Origin: Syntrophomonadaceae bacterium
Lineage (GTDB): Bacteria; Bacillota_D; Dethiobacteria; DTU022
Reading direction: 5' to 3'
Length of the DNA stretch: 5,049 nucleotides
Assembly (NCBI GenBank): GCA_003562605.1
Contig: PWUG01000274.1
Span: 1-5,049 of the forward strand
Shown: positions 1 through 5,049 of the stretch, piece by piece
Numbering within the stretch: position 1 is the stretch's first letter
How the letters are laid out: each line of letters starts with the position of its first letter
Program-made: the position numbers and the translations under genes
The notes under the pieces: generated by a model
What the model saw: the letters and a program-made list of their open reading frames with translations, nothing else
What the model was told of the DNA's origin: nothing
The model's database searches: none

Positions 1-3000
1 ACGAATGACATTTCCATGCACTGGCGCCTGCCCGAAGCGAAGCCGCCGGCCATCTCCAGGGTTGAGTTCTTCTCGCAACTTTGGACGAAAACAGGGGTCC
101 TGAGCGCGTTGTAAACCAGCTGAAGCGCCGCCGGCAGGTAATCTTCGGAAAATCCGTGCTGCCTTGCCGTTGCCGCAGCCCGCTGCTGCACCGTCGATAT
201 CGATGACCACTGCCCGAAGCTGCAGTCCCTGATCTCGTCAGCCGGGGTGTTCTCTAAAAGAGTATGCAGAAAGGTACCGGCCTCCCGTCCGCCCGGAAGC
301 TCAAGTCCATCGTTCTGCAAAGCATCAGCCCGTTCGTCTTCCCCGACCGGCATTTCATCCGGCTGGGCCTCGCCCGCAACTTCCTCGTCCCGCCTTGCTA
401 TCCGATCGTCATCATCCGCAGTCGGTGCCTGCCAGCTCTTGCCCTGGCTCATCCGGGTGTAGCTGGTCAGCAGCACACCGCGGTGCCCCGGCTCAATCCG
501 GCCGGCTTTATCGGCACTTGATTCAGGCATTTCCAGTAAGCCTTCTTCCGGCCAGCCTTCCAGGTCGATCTCTTCACTGTGCTCGCGCGGCGGCCTCAAT
601 TGACAGGAAGCATCACGCAAAACGAAACGGCTCCTGTCATCCAGACGGCCGCGTTCGCGCAGCAGGTCCAGCTGTTTCTGCATCTTAGTGTAAAAAGAGC
701 CCAGGCTTCTATAGCCGTAACTGTCTGCTTCATCTGCCCCATCCGGGGCTTCCCCGAAGTAGGGCAGGTAGAGCTGCGACTTCGCCCGCGTAATCGCAAC
801 GTAGATCAGCCGCTGGTTCTCCTCGCTGTTCTCCCGCTCGATGGCCCGGGCTATTTCCCCCATTGCCCTGCCTATATGCAGGCAGCGTTTGTTATCCTGG
901 TGGTAGATGCTCATTTTAATCCCGCGCCCGCCCGGGCTGCCGAACCCGCCCCCGATAAAAACTACCTCGGCCTCGAGGCCCTTGGCCTTGTGCATGGTCA
1001 GAATCTGAACTGCTTCCTTGTCTGTCTCGAGCCTTTGCACGTCTCCTTCACGGCCCTCCGGCATTTTCCTGCCGTCTATGCGGGCCTTCAGCCCGCGGGC
1101 AAGTTCGGTCAGGGTAACCGGGTGGGAATGCGCTTCTGCCAGGAGCAACTCAAAAAGGTGAAGATAGTTGGTAAGAGCGCGTTCTTCACCGGAAAAGATG
1201 AGCCGCCTCACCAGCCCCGAGTCGGTGACGATGGTGTCGAAGAGGCGTGACCAGGCATGCGCATCGGCAAGCCTTTTCCACTCGAGGAGCAGGGCGACCA
1301 GCGGGTGGCTCCCGCCGGCCTCTTTCCAGGCCGGAAGATCTGGGAGGGCCACCCCGAAAAATGGAGTTAGCCAGGCCGACATCCTGGCGGCGGTTTCTTC
1401 CGGTGAATCGATGGCGCAGAGGAGCCTGTGGATGTCCCCGGCCTCGGCGGTTTTAAATAGCCCCTCCTGCTTGTAGAAGGCGTGCGGGATGCCATAGCGG
1501 CGCAGCGCCTCGCCGATTTCCCGGCCTTCCCTGCCGGTTCGGGTCAGGATATAGATGTCGCTCAGCTTGATCGGAGAGGGCTCCCTATTCCTACCGCTCG
1601 TTAATAATCCGCCACCCGGTCCGGTTAGGCGTAATATTTCCTCGGCAATAAAACAGCCTACACCCCGCTTCACTGACGGGGCGGAAAGTTTTTCACCGCC
1701 GCCGTGCAGGTGAAGCAGGTGGACCGGCACAGCCGGCCGGCCTGCCAACTCGGCCCTGCGGGTTTTATCACCACACTCCACCGGTTCGTCGTAGCGGTTC
1801 AGGCCATCGAAGAAGACTTTTCCCTGCGCATCCTCAACCATGAGGATTTCATTGACCGCTTCGATCAGCGCCTCCGTGGAACGGTAATTATAGGTCAGCG
1901 GTAAACGTGCTGCGTCACAATTACGGGTAAGGTGGTTCTTGGCCAGCTCGTAGGTGTGCACATCCGCGCCCCGGAAGCTATATATAGCCTGTTTGGGGTC
2001 ACCGATGACAAAGAGCCGATGATTACAGGTTCCATCGACAAAGATCCTCCGGAAAATTTCCCACTGCACCGGATCGGTGTCCTGGAACTCATCGACCAGG
2101 GCGTATGTCCAGCGCTGCCTGAGGGTATCTATAAGAACCCCGGCATCTTTGCCGGTTAATGCTTCCCGCACCCCGAGCAGCATATCGTCGTAGTCGATCA
2201 GCCCCAGCGAACGTTTCCTGGAAGAAAGCCGCATTTGCACGCGCGGCAGCAGTTCGTAGGCGAAGAAGCTGCCTTCCGGTGCCGCCCGCTTTACTATCTC
2301 ATCCAGCCCGTCGACCAGGTCTTTCAACAGGTCCGGCGCCCCGGGCATGCCCGCTGCCCTGTTCAAATGGTCGATCTGTTTATTCTCTGCTTTGTTTATA
2401 GTGCACTTTTTATCCGCCCAATCGATAAAGACAGAAACGGTTTCCTGTGGGTTTACTGCAGCCTGCATCCCGGCTACCGCTGCAAAGAGCCTGTCCAGGA
2501 GTTTTTCATAGCCCCCGTGGGACAGTTTGTCTGTAAATAACTCCCGAATCGCGGCATTTAAGTCTTCCTGTGATGGGAGCTCTTTAGCTGCTTTTAACAA
2601 GCCCTGCGGATCCCATAGCGGTGTGATCGGGCAGCGGTCGGGGCATCCCTCCCGGTGGCACCTGTATAAAAGTTCCTCGAGTTCCTGCAGCGTATTTTCC
2701 CGCTCTATCCACAGCCTTAAGGCATCACCTGCAGGGCTCTCCTCTGCCAGCGCTATCCTTACTTCCTCCCGGAAAGCAAGCCCGAATATTTCAGCGCCGT
2801 CAACGTGTTCCTGCTCGAAAAGCCGCCCTCCCAGGAAAGCCTGTTCGGAAAGAACGCGCTGGCAGAAGCCGTGAATAGTCGAGATCGAGGCACCGTCGAA
2901 ACGGAACAGCGCCTCGCGCAGGCGGCCCCTGACGGCATCGTCAATCTCCCAGTAATCATCGCTGCTTCCCTCAGGTATATCACCGGCCTCGTCGCAGACT

Positions 3001-3230
3001 TTCCGAATCAGAGCTCTCACCCGCTCGCGCAGCTCGCGCGTTGCTGCGTCGGTGAAGGTGACAACTAAAATCTCCTCGATCTTTGCCCTGTCATTTATGA
3101 TCAGGTCCAGCACCAGGTGCTCGAGCGTGAAGGTCTTGCCAGTGCCCGCCGAGGCCTCGATTACAGCGTGGCCCTCTTCGAGTTCCGGCCTGGCGAGGAT
3201 TTCCGGCCTTCTATAGTAGGTGGTAATCAT
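1..3230 (-). CDS. recB: RecB-like exodeoxyribonuclease V beta subunit (UvrD-type helicase plus nuclease), C-terminus cut by window edge
   Basis: Motor and nuclease subunit of RecBCD, which in the family unwinds and degrades DNA from double-strand ends and loads RecA after Chi. The frame is open from ATG at 3230 to base 1 (1076 full codons, no stop); E. coli RecB has about 1180 residues, so roughly the last 100-150 are missing. Visible SF1A motifs: Walker A ASAGTGKT (26-33, Lys32), Ia TFTDAAT (58-64), STIHGFC (117-123), LIDYDDML (344-351), Walker B VDEFQDTD (379-386), III GDPKQAIYSFRGAD (410-423), IV YNYRS (447-451), V TMHKAKGLE (745-753), VI RLIYVAITRAK (807-817). An acidic linker (about 931-978) leads to nuclease motif GTFLHTLLE (985-993); His989 matches the E. 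coli catalytic His956 by context. The window ends at EMSF, near the expected start of the catalytic Asp/Asp/Lys core. Start choice: strong Shine-Dalgarno, ATGA overlap with recC, and normal spacing to Walker A. AddA is the alternative, but the RecC-type partner and the motif wording favour RecB. Confidence 0.95.
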   Translation of the reverse strand, partial: MITTYYRRPEILARPELEEGHAVIEASAGTGKTFTLEHLVLDLIINDRAKIEEILVVTFTDAATRELRERVRALIRKVCDEAGDIPEGSSDDYWEIDDAVRGRLREALFRFDGASISTIHGFCQRVLSEQAFLGGRLFEQEHVDGAEIFGLAFREEVRIALAEESPAGDALRLWIERENTLQELEELLYRCHREGCPDRCPITPLWDPQGLLKAAKELPSQEDLNAAIRELFTDKLSHGGYEKLLDRLFAAVAGMQAAVNPQETVSVFIDWADKKCTINKAENKQIDHLNRAAGMPGAPDLLKDLVDGLDEIVKRAAPEGSFFAYELLPRVQMRLSSRKRSLGLIDYDDMLLGVREALTGKDAGVLIDTLRQRWTYALVDEFQDTDPVQWEIFRRIFVDGTCNHRLFVIGDPKQAIYSFRGADVHTYELAKNHLTRNCDAARLPLTYNYRSTEALIEAVNEILMVEDAQGKVFFDGLNRYDEPVECGDKTRRAELAGRPAVPVHLLHLHGGGEKLSAPSVKRGVGCFIAEEILRLTGPGGGLLTSGRNREPSPIKLSDIYILTRTGREGREIGEALRRYGIPHAFYKQEGLFKTAEAGDIHRLLCAIDSPEETAARMSAWLTPFFGVALPDLPAWKEAGGSHPLVALLLEWKRLADAHAWSRLFDTIVTDSGLVRRLIFSGEERALTNYLHLFELLLAEAHSHPVTLTELARGLKARIDGRKMPEGREGDVQRLETDKEAVQILTMHKAKGLEAEVVFIGGGFGSPGGRGIKMSIYHQDNKRCLHIGRAMGEIARAIERENSEENQRLIYVAITRAKSQLYLPYFGEAPDGADEADSYGYRSLGSFYTKMQKQLDLLRERGRLDDRSRFVLRDASCQLRPPREHSEEIDLEGWPEEGLLEMPESSADKAGRIEPGHRGVLLTSYTRMSQGKSWQAPTADDDDRIARRDEEVAGEAQPDEMPVGEDERADALQNDGLELPGGREAGTFLHTLLENTPADEIRDCSFGQWSSISTVQQRAAATARQHGFSEDYLPAALQLVYNALRTPVFVQSCEKNSTLEMAGGFASGRRQCMEMSF
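3227..3230 (-). promoter_or_regulatory. ATGA stop/start overlap between recC and recB
   Basis: The recC stop TGA (3229-3227) and recB start ATG (3230-3228) share bases in ATGA on the minus strand. Such overlaps commonly couple translation, so a ribosome ending recC can restart on recB. This would help keep the two subunits in step, as suits a one-to-one complex. The coupling is inferred; the overlap is seen directly. Confidence 0.85.
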
Positions 3231-5049
3231 CGCACAACCTCCAGGCTGATGATATCATCGAACAGCGGCCCAAAGCGGCGGGCTGCAATCCGGGCAGCCT
3301 CTTCAGCCGGCGGTGGCTCATAAGAACGCGGTGACGGCACCGGGCCCCACAGGCTGGAGAAACTTGACCATTCGTCATCGGCCAATTTTCTGGCCTGGTA
3401 TCGGATATTTTCGCCATTCAGGAGCGGGCCGATTTCAGCTTCTGACGGTTCCGGAAGCAAGCAGCCCTTTTTACCTTTTTTACCGTCATTTAAATCTAAC
3501 AAGCGGTCATAGTATTCTAAAACAACGGCCTCAACCGGCATCAGGTAGGCGTGAGTTTCCCCCAGCAGGTCCACAGCTACAGTGGCGAGCCAGGAGCGGG
3601 CCCGCTCTGCGTCCGGCGGCCGAAGCCGCATGCTTATTATCCCGGTTTCATCGACACCTCCCGAGTAGCAGACCAGTATTTGCCGTTCACCGCTTCCGGC
3701 GGCGTTTACGGCTGAGAGCAGGGTCTGGTCGACGATACCCCGCAGAAAGTGACGGAAGATGCCTCCCAGTGATCCCCTGCCCTTGTTCGAGGGCGGCTTT
3801 TTGGGTTGGAAAGTTATTGAAACCAGCGGGTTTTCAAGCAGTCCCTCTGTCAGGCCGCTGATCCGCACCGGCGCCACATGTTTTTGCCGGTCCGGTCCGG
3901 CAAGTTCTACGCTTAAAGCCAGCGGATCGAGCACTTTTTCGGTGGAGCACTGCCGGCCGGAACGTCCGAGGCGGACCCGCTGCAGAAAAGATGGGTTTAA
4001 AGTCCCGCCGGCATCCATATTCTCGACACCTGCAAGCCCTCCCAGGAGTGACCGCCAGCCGGCGAGGATATCCAGGTGCTGTTTCTCTATAACTTTTCCC
4101 AGGGCGCCGACAGGTATCCGCCCTGCCAGGCGCATCCGCGCTGATCGCTCCCTGTAGAGCATTTCCGGATCAAGGCCGCTTGCAGCGGCAGCCAGGAATA
4201 CTTCGCGCAGAAGGGTAGTTTCAGTCAGCCTGTCTACCTCGAAATCTTCTTCCTCCCGGTCGGCCAGGTCTTCTTCCAACTCGCTGAGGCCCAGCATCGC
4301 CGAGGCCCAGCCCTGCATGGGGCACTCGAGGAAACGTCTGAGTGCTGAAAGCGAAAGGGCGATCGGCGCTTCGATTGCTCCTTCCCCGTCAAGAGCATAA
4401 CCCCTGGCCGTCGCCGTGACAGAGGAAATGGCGGGCGCCTCCCCCGGCAGGGCGAGCATCTCAGAGAGTTTTGCCCAGGCCTCCGGCCCGGCGGCGCGCC
4501 GGATCTTGTCAAGCTCAATTCCGGGCCCGGCCGTCAGATTAGCATGGGCCTGCCAGTCCCGGGCGATTTCCTGCACTTTTGCTTCCACCCGTGCCTCATC
4601 TAAAAAGGTTTCCCTGCCATCGAACTGTTCATCGAAACGACGCAGGGGCGGCTCAATGCGCAGGGACTTCACCCCTTCCTCGCCCAGGTAGCCGTGCTTC
4701 AACATGTGCATCAGTTCCTGTACGACAGCCGAAGGCTGCAGCGGATCGCCGGTCTGCTCATCCCTTCTGACATAAGAGAGGTAGAGCCTCTCACGTGTGC
4801 ATAAAAGGGTTTCCAGGAACATGTAGCGGTCGCGTTCTGAGGTATCGACATCGCCTGCGCGGCGCCGGGCGGCTCGAAGATCCAGAGCGTCCCTTCGCCC
4901 CGAGGCCGGGAAGAGCCCCTCGCCGAGTCCGAGCACGAAGACCACCCTGAAGGGGATTGCCCGCATGGGCAGGAAAGAGGATACAACCACACCCTCGGCC
5001 AGGTACTGTCCCCGGCTGCCGCTGAGAGATTCGATTGCGCGGGAGGCAA
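3227..5049 (-). CDS. recC: RecC-like exodeoxyribonuclease V gamma subunit, N-terminus cut by window edge
   Basis: Scaffold and Chi-recognition subunit of RecBCD. The frame is open from the right edge (first full codon at 5047) to TGA at 3227-3229, giving 606 residues; E. coli RecC has about 1120, so about half is visible. A GTG at 4990 could be taken as a start, but the 19 in-frame residues before it continue the RecC pattern, so it is internal. Visible: PMRAIPF (27-33) with LGLGEGLFP (39-47), the RecC form of the second helicase-like domain; ERDRYMFLETLL (71-82); then LSLSALRRFLECPMQGW (231-247), which opens the C-terminal nuclease-like domain. An acidic stretch follows (256-270). That domain shows no PD-(D/E)XK catalytic set and no clustered cysteines like those of AddB, as expected for RecC, where the fold is inactive and helps bind DNA and Chi. 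Oddities: a GKKGKKG tract (522-528) and a basic proline-rich stretch (414-425). The last codons contain the recB ribosome binding site, and the stop overlaps the recB start. Confidence 0.92.
   Translation of the reverse strand, partial: ASRAIESLSGSRGQYLAEGVVVSSFLPMRAIPFRVVFVLGLGEGLFPASGRRDALDLRAARRRAGDVDTSERDRYMFLETLLCTRERLYLSYVRRDEQTGDPLQPSAVVQELMHMLKHGYLGEEGVKSLRIEPPLRRFDEQFDGRETFLDEARVEAKVQEIARDWQAHANLTAGPGIELDKIRRAAGPEAWAKLSEMLALPGEAPAISSVTATARGYALDGEGAIEAPIALSLSALRRFLECPMQGWASAMLGLSELEEDLADREEEDFEVDRLTETTLLREVFLAAAASGLDPEMLYRERSARMRLAGRIPVGALGKVIEKQHLDILAGWRSLLGGLAGVENMDAGGTLNPSFLQRVRLGRSGRQCSTEKVLDPLALSVELAGPDRQKHVAPVRISGLTEGLLENPLVSITFQPKKPPSNKGRGSLGGIFRHFLRGIVDQTLLSAVNAAGSGERQILVCYSGGVDETGIISMRLRPPDAERARSWLATVAVDLLGETHAYLMPVEAVVLEYYDRLLDLNDGKKGKKGCLLPEPSEAEIGPLLNGENIRYQARKLADDEWSSFSSLWGPVPSPRSYEPPPAEEAARIAARRFGPLFDDIISLEVVR
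3238..3242 (-). promoter_or_regulatory. Ribosome binding site of recB, inside the 3' end of recC
   Basis: The minus strand reads GGAGG, then seven bases (TTGTGCG), then ATG at 3230. This is a near-ideal Shine-Dalgarno match and spacing, and it decides the recB start. It lies within recC codons that encode the LEVV near its C-terminus. Confidence 0.85.

Noticed and set aside
579..1250. 223-codon open frame on the plus strand
   Set aside because: It lies wholly antisense to the RecB segment carrying helicase motifs V and VI. Its translation shows no recognisable motif, and no clear ribosome binding site was seen. GC-rich codon bias opens such antisense frames.
2759..2983. Small minus-strand frame of 74 codons, and similar short minus-strand frames at 596-799, 1895-2092, 3211-3417 and 4234-4518
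   Set aside because: They are out of frame with recB or recC inside conserved coding sequence, and their translations show no family features.
1..3230. Possibility that recB is a broken gene, since no complete start-to-stop frame spans this region
   Set aside because: Translating the minus strand from 3230 gives one unbroken frame to base 1 with all helicase motifs in order and the codon count matching exactly. The stop simply lies outside the window.
3248..3259. Perfect 12-base palindrome GATGATATCATC just upstream of the recB ribosome binding site
   Set aside because: It has no loop and does not extend on either side, so it cannot form a useful hairpin. It encodes the DDII of RecC and is probably a by-product of that coding. 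An operator role has no support.
3313..3861. 182-codon open frame on the plus strand
   Set aside because: It is antisense to the RecC C-terminal domain, with an Arg/Pro/Ser-rich, motif-free translation typical of shadow frames.
1..5049. Reading the pair as AddAB rather than RecBC
   Set aside because: The upstream protein has the RecC-type PMRAIPF and C-terminal layout, and lacks the clustered cysteines and active nuclease motifs of AddB. The downstream protein matches RecB wording in motifs Ia, III and the nuclease start.

Overview
This window is the inside of one minus-strand operon that encodes two subunits of the RecBCD (exodeoxyribonuclease V) recombination-repair helicase-nuclease. Both genes are cut by the window edges. 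Reading along the minus strand, the first is the C-terminal 606 residues of a RecC-like gamma subunit (5049 down to 3227). The second is an almost complete RecB-like beta subunit (3230 down to 1), open for 1076 full codons with no stop in the window. Any scan that requires a stop codon inside the window will miss it. The genes overlap by four bases (ATGA), and a strong ribosome binding site for recB lies inside the end of recC. There is no intergenic space, and I saw no RNA gene, mobile element, CRISPR array, terminator or promoter. The plus strand appears to hold only antisense shadow frames.

How the genes work together, from knowledge of the family: RecB is a 3'-5' SF1A helicase with a C-terminal nuclease. 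RecC is a scaffold with degenerate helicase-like and nuclease-like folds; it splits the DNA duplex and scans for Chi. RecD, the 5'-3' helicase, completes the complex. In this RecB all the SF1 motifs (Walker A, Ia, Walker B, III, IV, V, VI) are legible and appear intact, and the first nuclease motif (GTFLHTLLE) is present. The window ends before the catalytic Asp/Asp/Lys of the nuclease. A recD gene would be expected just beyond position 1, but this cannot be seen.

Organism: a bacterium with a fairly GC-rich genome that still uses ATA, TTA and AGG codons freely. A RecC rather than AddB partner argues against a typical AddAB-type Bacillus or alphaproteobacterium. I cannot place it further with confidence.

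This looks like a core DNA-repair locus rather than a new system. The details most worth a second look are a compact cysteine cluster in the RecB 1B arm, an acidic linker before the RecB nuclease, and a lysine/poly-A tract plus a basic insert-like segment in the C-terminal part of RecC.
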